DNA from: Seminavis robusta
Lineage: Eukaryota > Bacillariophyta > Bacillariophyceae > Naviculales > Naviculaceae
NCBI GenBank assembly: GCA_903772945.1
Contig: CAICTM010000295.1
Location: 1-64,000, forward strand
Reading direction: 5' to 3'
DNA length: 64,000 nucleotides
A program made the position numbers and the translations under genes. Shown here in pieces: positions 41,685 through 53,259 of this stretch. The notes under the pieces are model-generated. The model searched no databases, was not told the DNA's origin, and saw only the letters and a list, made by a program, of their open reading frames with translations. Every line of letters begins with the position of its first letter. The first letter of the stretch is position 1.

Positions 41685-43352
41685 ATGGCACTTCTTTCAG
41701 GTCCAGCAGCCTTGGACGGGGAGAAGGAAGCGGCGAAAGAAGACACCAGCTCTGCTAGTACCGGTAGTGCCTTTCTTGACACGACGATTCCAGCAGAATG
41801 CGTCTTTGAAGATCTTCCACAGCATAGTAATGCTCTTCCCAGTCCCTTTTTGCCAATTCCTTCAACCGTGTCCTCTTTGACCGACTGCGCCAAGTGGCAT
41901 ATTGAACAATTGGAACAAGAATTACTGGCAGCAGCACACAATGGCGATGAATTGGAAGATGCGTTGGACGATGGATTTGTCTTGTGCGACTTGAATGTGA
42001 TTCGCAAAAAGTTGTTGGCATGGCGACACTTGTTTCCACGCATCAAACCCTTTTTTGCCCTCAAATGCAATCCGGATCCCATGGTAGCGGCGGGTGAGTG
42101 CTGTGCTGTGCTTTACCTGAAAATGCAAAGGAAAATCGAGAGTTCGTGTCATGGCTCATTTTTATTTCCTTGTCTTTCTTTCTGTCATTTGTCAGTACTC
42201 GGTCGGACCAACCAAGCCGCTGGATTTGACTGTGCCTCGTTGAGTGAAATTACCTTGGCTCTACAGTCGTCTCGCCAAAATAATTCCAATTTGGTGGTCT
42301 ATGCCAATCCACAACGTGCCGAAAATGATTTGGAAGCATCGCTGTCTCACGGTGTCGTGGCATTTACATTGGATGGAGAAGAAGAATTGCACAAGATTCA
42401 CCGCGCATTCCTCCAACACAACCAAAACAACAATAATGCCAAAAAGGCACCCCAAATCATTCTGCGATTGCTCGTGCCCGACGAACATTCCACGGTACCA
42501 TTGGGCGAAAAATTTGGAGCCCCTCCCGACCGCATTCCCTCACTGGTCCAATTGGCACTCGTTCTGCAATTGCCCATTATTGGTGTCAGTTTTCATTGTG
42601 GATCGGGATGTCATGATCCCATGGCATATGCCCAGGCCATTCGACTGGCATACGATGCCATGAACACGATTGATGAATTGCAACACGGTCACCACAATAA
42701 GTGCTGGTTGTTGGACATTGGAGGTGGGTTTCCAGGAAGAGATGGATGGAAGGGAGACACGGGAAGGTTTTGTAATTGTTGTGCTGCTGGTGGCAACCTG
42801 ACAATTGACAATAGTAGTGAAGAGGACGACGAGACACTGGAAACGGCTCGAAAGATTGCAGAGGCCATTAATCCACTCTTGGACGAATTGTTCCCTCCTG
42901 CTACGAGCCAAGTCCAAGTCATTTCCGAACCGGGACGATACTTTGTGGAAGCCGCCTTTGCTCTTTGCAGTCGCATCTACCGAGTGCACACAACAACAAC
43001 TGCGCCTCAAGAAGACAGCAGCAACAACAGTTCTGCAACCACCACCAAAAGAATTCACTATACGATTGCACAAGGAGTTCAAGGAGTCTTTAAAGATGTC
43101 GTCTTGTGTGGAGAATCCTTTGAACCAGTGCCACTGCAAATGATGATGTCACAAAACAATGCATCACAATCCACAACCGTGTTGTTCCCCAGTACCATTC
43201 ACGGACCAACGGGAGATGTGGTTTGCCCTTCCATTGATCTGCCACAGTTACAAGTCGGTGATTGGTTGCTCTTTGATCGAATGGGTGCCTACACTCTCAG
43301 TATTTCGGCAAGGTCAGGCAGACCTCCGATACGATACATCATGGGAAGCTAG
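41685..43352 (+). CDS. Ornithine/lysine decarboxylase-like PLP enzyme (group IV)
   Basis: Two exons, 41685-42093 and 42196-43352, 521 residues. Alanine-racemase-type barrel plus C-terminal beta domain, as in eukaryotic ornithine decarboxylase, the first step of polyamine synthesis. Motifs: PLP-lysine in PFFALKCNPDP (Lys127), AAGFDCASLSE, VSFHCGSGC, LLDIGGGFPG, EPGRYFVEAAF. At the site where ODC has GPTCD with its catalytic Cys, this protein reads HGPTGDVVCPSID: the Asp stays, the Cys is Gly, and a Cys appears three residues later. This may change the substrate or reaction outcome. The 102-base intron (GGTGAGTGC...TTTGTCAG) is a multiple of three without stops, so intron retention would add 34 residues. 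Lysine or diaminopimelate-like substrates remain possible. Confidence 0.88.
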   Translation: MALLSGPAALDGEKEAAKEDTSSASTGSAFLDTTIPAECVFEDLPQHSNALPSPFLPIPSTVSSLTDCAKWHIEQLEQELLAAAHNGDELEDALDDGFVLCDLNVIRKKLLAWRHLFPRIKPFFALKCNPDPMVAAGECCAVLYLKMQRKIESSCHGSFLFPCLSFCHLSVLGRTNQAAGFDCASLSEITLALQSSRQNNSNLVVYANPQRAENDLEASLSHGVVAFTLDGEEELHKIHRAFLQHNQNNNNAKKAPQIILRLLVPDEHSTVPLGEKFGAPPDRIPSLVQLALVLQLPIIGVSFHCGSGCHDPMAYAQAIRLAYDAMNTIDELQHGHHNKCWLLDIGGGFPGRDGWKGDTGRFCNCCAAGGNLTIDNSSEEDDETLETARKIAEAINPLLDELFPPATSQVQVISEPGRYFVEAAFALCSRIYRVHTTTTAPQEDSSNNSSATTTKRIHYTIAQGVQGVFKDVVLCGESFEPVPLQMMMSQNNASQSTTVLFPSTIHGPTGDVVCPSIDLPQLQVGDWLLFDRMGAYTLSISARSGRPPIRYIMGS

Positions 43353-43528
43353 CTAGCATGTTTGGTACGGTATATTACCCGGTAGCTCTTGTTAGAGTTA
43401 GTTGGTTGCTTTGGTGATAAAGTGGAGTTTCCGCCGCCGCAGCAAGTTTTGAAACGAAATCAGACTCTACTGAATGTAGTACTGTATCTAGTAGTAGAGT
43501 TGAACTAACACACGGTACAGGACCATTC

Positions 43529-44215
43529 TCACTCCGCTTGTACTTGGACTAAAAACGACCTTGGCATGAACGGCAACAGTGTTCTGGCCTCAGGAACTCG
43601 CTGGCGTTTCTTCGGTCTCTCTTCCACATCCGGTCCAAACACTCGAGCACACTCCCTCCACATGGAAAGATAGTATCGGTGGCCTCGGTCCTGATCGTTG
43701 TAAAAGTTGAAGAGCTCTTGGCGTAGCTCAATGGTTCTGCCAAGGCAATCCATGACATCTTTGGGGATTTCCATTCCCTTGGCTGCCAGATATCTGGCAG
43801 CATTCAAGTACGCGTCACAGTTGGGCTCACGGTTAGGAGGAAGGCCGGCAAACACGGGCTGTGCATTGGCTCGCAGAAACTGCTTCACTTTTGCTTCCGC
43901 TGCTTTGTATTCGGAATGAATCTTACGTGCTGGTTGTTGTGGCTGCTGTCGTTGCTCCTCAACGGATGTAGTTTCCACCACAGCTCCTTCCGTTGTAATC
44001 TCAAAGTGCCATGATGGAGATCGAACCAAAGAGTGGTTTGGTAATGAAATGTCCACTTCTGAGATATCCACAGGCTCGGGAGCACCTCCAGTAGAAGTGG
44101 GACGATTCGTTGCTGGTGTCCGTATGGTCGTTCTCCTGTTGAATCGCGTGTCGACAGCTCGTCTTTCGAACCTTGTCTCGATCTGATCGTTGCCATCATG
44201 TCGCTTTCGCTTCTT

Positions 44216-44261
<46 letters not shown>

Positions 44262-45549
44262 CCCTGGTTAGTTGTGTCATTCTTGCCTGCATCTCTCTTG
44301 TGTGTCCCGTTATTGGCTGCCTTGTTTCTATTTGTGGGTAGTTCCCACCATTCGCCGAGGAGGCCCCAGCCACTTTTGCCAGGAGGACATACAACCTCCC
44401 GATGAATGCGAGGTCTTTTTGTTTGCGTCGTTGGCAGTGCTTGTGCGGGGGGTGTTGGTACTGAGGTATGGATATCGTTGCGAAGGATCCCCGTTCTCAC
44501 GTCTCCACGAGTTCTATCTGGCGCCCGGCTTGGCAAGGAAAATACTCCAAAGCTACGAAATGGCACGCTAGATGGTGCTTTGCTTGATTGTTGCCGACTG
44601 GGTGATTCTGTGCAATTTGGTGAAGGAGTCTGCTTTATGGGTTGGGTCAAGGCTTTTTGGCCATCCCGAGTCTCATTGATCCCAACGCATGGGTCTTTCT
44701 TTTCTGGCCCTGGACTTGTGGTGTGGGGGTTGCTGGTGCGGGCCCTGGCGTTGGTGGCCTTCTTGTTCTGATCTGGCAAACTTGTCTTTGCTGCCTGTTG
44801 AGGGTTTCTTCACTGTGGTTTGATTCTCGAGCCGGCTGTAATGTAAATCCATGCTCTTCTTGAGTCTTTGAAAGCTGGAAATTGTGTCGAGCCTTCGTTT
44901 GCTCCTTGTTCTCTTGAAAAATTTGTCGGATCTTCCGATTACTCCGGTTAGTTCGCGCAACGGTGTTGTGGACAACGTCTTCTTCCAACCTGAGATCTAC
45001 CAACTCAAGCTGTTCGCCGTCATCTTGGCGCCCTATCTTCTTGTGTGGATGCTCCTCCTCGTCACTGCTGCAAATATCCACCACTTCATCATCAACCTTA
45101 GTCACCTTGGGATGTTGTTGCGTTTTCTCATTGCCCTGGGCCCCTCTCTCCAGGACTTGTGTTGGCGGCGCAAGAGAGGGAACTCCATCAGACACGGCCA
45201 ATTCCAGTGGTCGCTCCCATCTGTTTTTAGACAATCTTGAGCCACCTCGCTTAACTTGATGGCTCTCCTCTTGATTGCAATGGCATGAATGCTCCGATTC
45301 ATCTCCGTCTTCTACTATACCACTACTACAACTAGCAACAGCAGCGTGGAGCCGAAACAGCAGAAGCAACGTAAAACCAAGGCCCACGATCAAGGCACGT
45401 AGCATCCATTGCCCACTGTCTGCTGCCACACACAAAACACTGACACAGTACACAAGATGATGCCTATCCATTGACGAACAGGAGATGAACAGATCATCCC
45501 CTTGGTTGGCGTTGCCAATAGATGGAAGGTTCGAAACGATTGTTGTCAC
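43529..45549 (-). CDS. Asn-rich hypothetical gene with DUF6604-like C-terminal segment, gene model unclear
   Basis: Two long overlapping frames. The upstream one (45549-44647) has a membrane-like segment (LRALIVGLGFTLLLLFRL), a basic/acidic low-complexity middle and DICSSDEEEHPHKK. The downstream one (open from about 44779 to 43529) contains REVVCPPGKSGWGLLGEWWE, a 15-residue Asn run encoded by a (TTG)n microsatellite (44217-44261 on the plus strand) and a helical end with YKAAEAKVKQFLR, YLAAKGMEIPKDVMDCL and RGHRYYLSMWRECARVFGPD. The order of that last part resembles DUF6604 domains as I remember them. Whether these are one gene with an unseen intron in the 44650-44980 overlap, or two genes, cannot be settled by eye. 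Function unknown. Confidence 0.5.
44217..44261. repeat. (TTG)n microsatellite encoding poly-Asn
   Basis: Fifteen TTG units on the plus strand (CAA/AAC on the coding strand), read as consecutive Asn codons in the hypothetical minus-strand gene. Length variation would keep the frame. Confidence 0.9.
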
Positions 45550-45831
45550 ATGTTGTCACCTTGAATCTTTTCGACGCAAGTCAGCCAGTCTGTCAAATTG
45601 TTCTTCTCCCGCCCTGAAATATTGTTTGGTGATGGACGACAACTTCCGCGAGAAACCGCAACAAAGACGCAAACTTGAAGACAGCAGCAGCCAACAATAA
45701 GGTGACCTTCGGACAGCTTGCATTGCGGTCAAACCACATTGCGGTCAAACCATGAATTAAAAATTAAGGATGCAGAGACACTCCTGGATCTCAAGTAAAG
45801 GAATTGCTGCCTTCAAATATCCGGTCGCAAA

Positions 45832-46620
45832 TGTCGCACATTCCCGACGAAGAACTCTTGACTAAATGCCGGGGGCTTGTTCCATGCAAAGGAGAGAATG
45901 CTGCTTCGCTTATGAAAGGGTATATTGAAGGGCGCAATGGTCTGTACTATGAAGGGTATATTGAAGGGCGCAATTACGAGCGCTATAGGTGCTCGGTGGG
46001 TGCTTTGCTCCTCGATCAGACTTTGCTTGGTCTAAAAAGCGAAGACATCAAACTCGAATGTCGTGGCAAATTGGGCTCTAGCTTGAATCCAAGCCACCTA
46101 CCTGCAACTCAAGAAATTTTTAAATTCGAGATAGAACAAATCCCTTGGAACGAGACGAGATGCAAGCGATTCCATCGCGCGTCTGTTGACAAAAAACGGG
46201 ACTTTCACGTACATGACTAAGGCCGATGTGCAGCATCTGGTTCACACAGTGTTGAAGGATGCCGTGAATACCTGCAACAGCATTATCGAAAAAGTCTCGA
46301 ATGCAAAAGGCAGTGAATCCACGCAGGTACCGGCAGAATTGGAATGCAACTTGGAACAGAGTGTGTGGTCTCAACGTCCGGTCACGTTGTAGTGTTTAAC
46401 ACCCTCACCGGCACACATCTGGAATCGCTTCGCGATTCCCTTCGGGCGCCTGATTTCTACCTTCCGCATTCCGATGATTTGTGAGTTGTGTTTGCGCCTA
46501 TGGTTCTTCAGGATTGGCTTCGGAGTGCGTTCAAAAGCTACGTCTCTAGTACAAAATCGCTAGACTCCCAAAACAAAGACTTAAGAGGCCATTCCCTTAA
46601 AAACCGGAGTGGTGAGGGCT
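45832..46620 (+). pseudogene. Remnant of a kinase-like host gene, N-terminal part
   Basis: A plus-strand frame (IPDEELLTKCRGLVPCKGEN ..., FTYMTKADVQHLVHTVLKDA ..., GHVVVFNTLTGTHLESLRDS, VLQDWLRSAFKSYV) reads like the N-terminal half of the large kinase-like families of diatoms, which resemble Crinkler-type proteins in layout. A GYIEGRN segment is tandemly duplicated at 45916-45977. The gene looks broken, with several breaks. The likely C-terminal counterpart of the same or a related gene lies at 53758-54828, beyond nested repeats. Family assignment is tentative. Confidence 0.4.
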
Positions 46621-46745
46621 TTCCAGTGCATTTGAGTGTGGGATTCGAATGATTGGACTTGTGTATGTAGCCTGCTACGGTAAACGTATTGGTTTGTACC
46701 AGAGACGTAGGTTTTGAACGCACTCCGAAGCCAATCCTGAAGAGC
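46505..46745. repeat. Inverted repeat of 48-base arms
   Basis: TCTTCAGGATTGGCTTCGGA ... at 46505-46553 returns as its complement at 46696-46745 with few mismatches, around a 140-base loop. On both strands the arms read as the same protein piece, (V/A)LQDWLRSAFK(S/T)YVS, so it is a head-to-head duplication of part of the kinase-like gene. Confidence 0.8.
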
Positions 46746-46830
46746 CATAGCAGCTGGTTGGTTGTTGGAAAGAAGAGCACTCCACGCGGTCTGTCCGTCT
46801 TCCGTCTTCCCCAGACTCACAGTAGAGGTG

Positions 46831-47262
46831 AATAAGTCAGCGGGAGCTGCGATACCTCGGCAGAAAGACAGATAGAAGAAGGAGGATCATGTTTGAGATT
46901 GCACCCATCTTTCAAGCCAGCCCTGGCGACAATACCCGACTACGTCGTGTGTTGCCGCCCGGTATCATTCATTCCCTCATTGCAACCTTCTTTATTAAGC
47001 TAGCCCTGGCGACAACACCCGACTACGTCGTGTGTTGCCGCCCGCTACTCTATAATTTACCAGCTGCCATTCCCTTATTGCAACTCTAACCTTTATAACT
47101 CCTGCTGGCTTATTGTGCTGTTGTGCTGATTGCACTAACCTTAAATATTAATGATTTATTCCTACCCCTAACTTGTATTGAACCATCAATGTTCAGTTTT
47201 GTTGGCTTATGACTATCTCTATCCTTATACTTTGGCTTCACCGGAATAGGAAATAGGAAATA
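46831..47262. repeat. Dispersed repeat R1, copy C (inverted)
   Basis: Inverted relative to copy B: AATAAGTCAGCGGGAGCTGCGATACCTCGGCAG at the left, then two CGACTACGTCGTGTGTTGCCGCCCG units, GCTGGCTTATTGTGCTG, and GGCTTCACCGGAATAGG with a GGAAATA microsatellite at its right end. Confidence 0.75.
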
Positions 47263-47329
47263 GAAAATAGAAAATAGGAAATAGAAAATTCGGCTTTTTT
47301 TCAGCGTTCGTCTCCTGTTTCCTCAGTTT

Positions 47330-47660
47330 GCTCGCTACTTGGATCCATATGACGAATACATGCAATCCAGCTATTGTAGCCAGCCACGGTACCGTAGTCA
47401 GAGAGTTACATTGATCGGCGACAGTGGCAACAGTACCGAACACACTCAGGTTCGCTTTGCTCGCTGCACTCGGTTACCTCGCATTGGATCCTTATGACGA
47501 ATACATGCACAAACCGAATATTGTTAATCAGCCATTGTAGCCGGCTACGTACAGTACTCGGCGACAGTGTCAACAGCACCAAACACACTCAGGTTCCGCT
47601 TTACTGGCTACACTCCGTTACCGTACCTGCATTGGATCCTTTGACGAATACTGCACAACG
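47330..47660. repeat. Tandem repeat, about 145-base unit
   Basis: GGATCC(A/T)TATGACGAATACATGCA and CGGCGACAGTG(G/T)CAACAG...CACACTCAGGTTC recur at about 47342, 47487 and (shortened) 47630. Units are diverged. No coding capacity is recognised. Confidence 0.7.
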
Positions 47661-48200
47661 AACTTGTCAATCCAGCCAGTCGTTGACATGTACATGCAGG
47701 AAATGGGTACCGACACAGGAGTCACACACCAAAACACAGGAAATAACACTGAGGGATGAATCCGTAGGAGGATCCACTCTCTCTGTGCGTACGAGTTTTG
47801 TCGTGTGGCCTCCGTTCATGCTGTTGATAGGGCTGGAGTTAACAGAGCCTCCTCCGTAGTGGTAGCCTCGATCGTTCTTCGTTCGTTCGTTCGTTCGTTC
47901 GTTCGAAAAGGAGTCCTGACAATGGGATTTCCTCGGCCGTCGCAGTGAGAGAATAGAAAGTAAAAATAGATTTGGTTTTCTCTTCTCTTCTGATACTGAG
48001 ACAAACCGGAGACTTACTCTTGTTCAAATTCACCAACTTGGCCGTCATGGGCCGAGAACTGACTGCCTTCCGCGGTCCATAGAATTAAATAGGGATGGCT
48101 TCGCTTCTCACCGGAGACGACCGGCTTGAGTGAGGCTTGATAACAGAGAATCAGAGGTGCGATCGATCGATTCGAATAATTAAAACAACTCACCTGTTGA
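47661..48200. other. Intergenic with (TTCG)n run
   Basis: Contains a (GTTC)n run at 47877-47903. No gene is supported. Confidence 0.4.
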
Positions 48201-48202
48201 CG

Positions 48203-48452
48203 GCCGAGCTTGGAATTTCTCTCCTGAATACCATAGAAATCCAATGAGGGAGAGAAGTCAGTGCTGTACCTTCAATTAACACTCTTGATAATAGGCTTAC
48301 CTCATTGCGATCGATCGATCGATCGATCGGCCGATTGGATAAAGAACTCCTCCTACCGGTATGCATACCACTCTTGTCGGCCAAGCTTGGATTTCTTTCC
48401 TGTTTACCATACGAATTCAATGAGGGAGAGAAGTCAGTGCTGCACCTTCAAC
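48203..48452. repeat. Direct duplication of a 75-base segment
   Basis: GGCCGAGCTTGGAATTTCTC ... GAGGGAGAGAAGTCAGTGCTG at 48203-48275 recurs with changes at 48378-48452. Between them is a (GATC)n palindromic run at about 48308-48328. On the minus strand both copies read DFSPSL(D/N)xYGxQERN and are followed by GTGAGT/GTATGC, so they may be duplicated exons of a lost gene (weak). Confidence 0.6.
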
Positions 48453-48727
48453 AATGGATTTGGCTGGACCTGTACCTGGTACCGGTACGTGCGCATGGGA
48501 TGAGTTGGTTTAACCTTAACCTTAGAACCTTCAACGGTTCTTTTTATCCACGAATCGATCTAAATGTTAAAACATGTTAAATACAGGTTTGGTATTTACG
48601 GATACACATGACCGTTGATTCTGCAACTGAAGTGCGGGTACACTAATTTACACAGTAAACGCGAGCCAATCGATTTCAGAGTGCAACTGAGGGGGTAACC
48701 AAAAGGTGCGTCGTCTCATGGAGACGT

Positions 48728-49131
48728 AATAGGAAATAGGAAATAGCATTTAAGTTAGCGGCCGACTTCGTCGTGTGTTGCCGCCCGCTAACTATAATTT
48801 TTAAAGCTGTCATTCCCTTATGCAACTATAACTTTTGTAGCTTTTGCTAGCTTATTGTGTTGAGTGCACTAACCTTAAATATTAATGATTTATTCCTACC
48901 CCTAAATGTGTAGAACCTTTGATTTTCAGTTCGGTTGACTTATGACTATCTGTATCCTTATACTTTGGCTTCACCGGAATAGGAAATAGCATTTAAGGGG
49001 TTGAGAACCCAAGCAGTTTACCTGCCGAGGTTAGGATATAGGAAATAGGAAATAGGAAATAGGAAATAGGAAATAGGAAATACCAAAAAAGGGGTAGAGG
49101 GCTCAGGCAGATAGACTGCCGAGGTAAAGGG
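48728..49131. repeat. Dispersed repeat R1, copy D (inverted), split by the LTR element
   Basis: Contains GCGGCCGACTTCGTCGTGTG, GGCTTCACCGGAATAGG, TACCTGCCGAGGTTAGG, a long (GGAAATA)n block (about 49030-49082) and CTGCCGAGGTAAAGGG at its end. The Ty3/gypsy element begins exactly there. On its far side the sequence AGGGGTTAAGAACTCAGACAGTTTACCTGCCGAGGTAAAG (53723-53762) continues the repeat. Confidence 0.7.
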
Positions 49132-49560
49132 TGCAATACACGGCTCTTAGCCTTATTCGCGACTCGATCCTAGATAGGGTTTGAGTTCGACTCATGACTG
49201 AGTCCTCTCGTGAATAAGTCATTTGAGACAGGGTTCTCAATGACCGCGCTAGTCATACTAGGTTGATGATGAAACATCGCTCTAGATATTTAGCCAGCGT
49301 GGAGTACTTCCACGCTACTAGATCCAGGCTAGACAAACCTTCCACGCGTTCCGTTTTAGGATCGTGGAGAGACGTAGGTTTACTACCGCAACCTACTTTA
49401 TAACACTTTATAGTCTCCCGCGGAAGCCAGATCTACGATCCTTTGATGATGATCTCTCTCGTTGATTAGTTTTCATAGCTTTCTAATCTCTCTCGTAACT
49501 TTCATTCTCTCAAACTCAAAACACTCGAAAGATCTTTACACTAGCTTTTAGCGTAGTGCA
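49132..49560 (+). repeat. 5' LTR of the Ty3/gypsy fossil
   Basis: 429 bases, TG...CA ends. Same family as the solo LTR at 24954-25379. Confidence 0.9.
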
Positions 49561-52500
49561 TTTTGTTAACAAACACAATAGCTTTCAGCTACCCTCAACC
49601 TATTCCTTACCATGAAGATGCTCAAGAAAGCATGCGTTCCGCAATTCGAGAAACAGTTGCGTGACAAACCATTCTTCCTCTCGTCGACAATGACGAAGAA
49701 ACGAGATCGACGATACTCGTACAACCACTTGCAAACTTCGCAACCATGTTGCCAAGCGCAAATCAGAAACACTCTGACAATGAGGACAACCCTCTATCAA
49801 TTTCAATCACTTGGATGGAGAAATCTCTATCTGAGGATTAGGTCAGGATGATGACTCAACGGAACCATGTCCGATTTCCATACCAAAGTGATGAAGTAAT
49901 CTCACTAACTAGTAAACAAGAATTGTTTGCACCTGATGAACACTACGGCAAATTAAGATGATTGCCTAGAAGCTGCTCAACAGACTCTGATGATCTATTT
50001 AGCATCGTTAACCTGTCCGTGGCCAACCACCTCGTAAACGTGAAAGACAAGAGACCTCAACCCATCGTCTATGTTAGATTTACAAAGCGAGAAAAAGGGA
50101 AACCAAAACCCGTTACACTCCTGTTGCTTACTGGATACAGGAGCATCCGGAACCTTGATTGCTCAACCTCATGCTAAGAAATTACGCATGAAGGATCTTG
50201 GGGCTCCAAACAATGTGGACTACCCTCAGAGAATTAAACACCAGCCGAAGTGCAAAGGTGCATTTATGATTCCTGAATTCCACGAAGATAGAATTATCAG
50301 TGGGATTTACACGTCACCAAGAGCTTGTGGGGCTATGACATGATCATGGTCGAGACATTCTCTCTGACTTAGGATTCAAGTTCGATTTCAACTACATGTC
50401 AGTGAATGGGGGACGGCATATCTATTCTTATGAAAGATAGCGAACAAATGAAGAAGAAAACTTCTTCATTCCTGATCCTACTGCTGTTAATGACAGTGCA
50501 GATCGTCTCAAGAAGATTCTTGATGCGAAATAGAACAAGCTGACTTAAAGGCAGGTTTGCCAAAGTCAAGATCAGTAAAACACGGAAGAGAAGGAACACT
50601 TCATTCCTTACTGACGAAGTACTCTGACCTATTCGATGGTACTTTAGGAAAGTGGCAGATGGACGACATACGAAGTAGAACTTCTCCCTGATGCTAAACC
50701 CTATCATGCCAGGTTTACCTATTCCACGGGCCATACCAACACTCTTAAGATGGAGGTTGAACGTCTGCGAGGCAGGAGTACTAAAGAAGGTAACGTTCCG
50801 AGTGGGCGGCACCAACTTTTATCATTCCAAGAAAGATGGATCTGTAGATTATCTCTGATTTCCGGAACTGAACAAAAGGATTAGCGGAAGCCTTATCCTA
50901 TCCCAAAAATACAGGCATGCTCTTGAATCTAGACGGATTCAAGTACGCTACTAGTCTAGACCTGAACATGGGATACTATCACATCGAGCTGTCACCTCAC
51001 TCGAAACAACTCTGTACCTCGTACTCCCGTGGGGAAAGTAGAGTACAAGAGGTTGCCAATGGGCCTATGTAATAGTCCCGACATCTTCCAAGAGAAGATG
51101 GGACCCTAATGCACGACCTAGAATCGTCCGTGCATACATTGATGTCTACTCATCCTAACTAAAGGCGATCTAGCAGATCACGTTGAAAAGTTGGATGAAG
51201 TTCTCCGAAGGCTTCGAGAAGCCGGACTTAAGATCAATGCTACCAGTCCTTCTTCGCAAGAGGGGAACTTGAATACCTAGGTTACTGGATTACTCGAGAA
51301 GGATCCAACCTATAACAAGAAAATAGACGCGATCAAGAATATCGCTCCTCCTACCAACGGAAAAGAACTCCGTAGATTCATGGGACTAGTGAACTACTAT
51401 CGAGACATGTGATTAGACGATCACATGTACTGGCCCCACTCGCTTCGTTGACTTCCAAAACAACGAAGTGGAAATGGGAAGCGGACAACGACAAGGCCTT
51501 TAGCCAGATGAAGAAGATCAATCAGCAAAGAAACCTTGCTCGCCTACCCTGACTTCAAGATACATTCGTTATCCAACGGATGCGAGTGAACTCAACAAGG
51601 TGCAGTAATTTCCAGAGGGAAAACCTATCGCGTTCTACAGAGGAAGCTCACCCTGCTCAGACACGTTAACAGTTACCGAGAAGGAACTTCTCAGTATCGT
51701 AGAAACCTAAAAGAGTTCCGTAACATTCTTCTGGACAGAAGATCGTTGTACATACGACCACAAGAATCTTACATGTAAGAACTTCAATACCGACGCGTAA
51801 TGCGATGGCGCCTTATTCTGGAAGAATACGGCCCTGAACTACGGTACATCAAGGGCGAACAGAACATCGTCGCTGATGCGTTGTCGAGCTTAACATCTCC
51901 AACAACGACGGTTCTCCAGAACAATGGAGCCAGCGGATCGCTGAGCTCATGGCTGCAGACGAAGAGGACTTCCCTAGCGAGTTCCCTCTCTCGTTCCCCG
52001 AGATCGAACATCGTCAGAAAGACGACAACGATATAAGAAACTCCTCAGGGACAAGCCAAACGACTACAAGAAGCAATCTTTCCCCAGAGGGGATAAGTCT
52101 ACGACTTAGTAGTTAAGGACGATAAGATCGTCGTACCTAAAACTATGCAGAAGAAGCTAGTTGAATGGTACATGGTGTGCTGATGAATCCTGGCGAGACT
52201 CGCACAGAACTAACAATCAGCCACACTACACCTGGACAGGACTGCGCAAGACTGTGCAGGCCGTATGTCAGCGTTGCCAAGCTGCCAGATGAACAAAACC
52301 AAGACGCGTAACTGGGATTGATGCCTCCAAAGACTTGCAAGGAGATCCTTGGGAAAGACTATGTATTGACCTGATAGGCCCTTACAACGTCGGGATCCTA
52401 AAAAAGATTCCTGACACTTCATTGCTGACAATGATGATCCGTAACCGGATGGTTCGAGATTGCAGAGATCTGCTCCAAGGCAGCAGACGAAGTAGCATCG

Positions 52501-53259
52501 TCTCAGAACAAACGTGGCTTACTCGGTATCCATGGCCTGTGAGGTTATCATGGATAGGGACGCTGAGTTCCGCGCAAAGGTCGAAAAGACACTCCGGATG
52601 AATATGGACTTCGTCGAAAGTTCATAACTACGCGTAACCCCAAGCCAACTCTATGGTCGAGCGTGCTCATCAAACCATACGTAACTTGATCGCTGTTCAA
52701 AACATCAAGTGCCAAGACGACCTCGTGAATGGATCCTGGGATGGAGTCCTCACGGCGGTTCGCTTTGCAATGAATGCCACGATTCATACCACCTTGCGCG
52801 CAACGCCGCACAGCTCGTGTTCAATCGTGACGCGATTCACAACGTCCGGTTCGAAGCCAACTGGAAGTACATAAGGAACGTCGCCAACGACTATCCAACA
52901 AAACAACGATGGGAAAACGCAACGCGTGTCCTCATCAATACAATGTCAACGATACTGTGATGATTCAACAGTATCAGCACCGCAATACGGTCAGCCAAAG
53001 TACAAAGGTCCACACTATAGACCGAGTCAATGACAATGGCACTGTACGGCTCCAACATGCTACGCCAACGGCGGCACAGTCTACCAGACTTGGAACATAA
53101 GGTATATACACCCATACAAGGCCTGATCCCCTTGTAGGATTGCCATGTGCGACGCACACATGTCTACATCCAAATCTCATGAGAGTGCCCCGCACTTTAA
53201 TTCATATGTTCTCCTTGTCCGACTGTGTCGCGCCTTCTGTGACCTTGTCAGGGGGCGAA

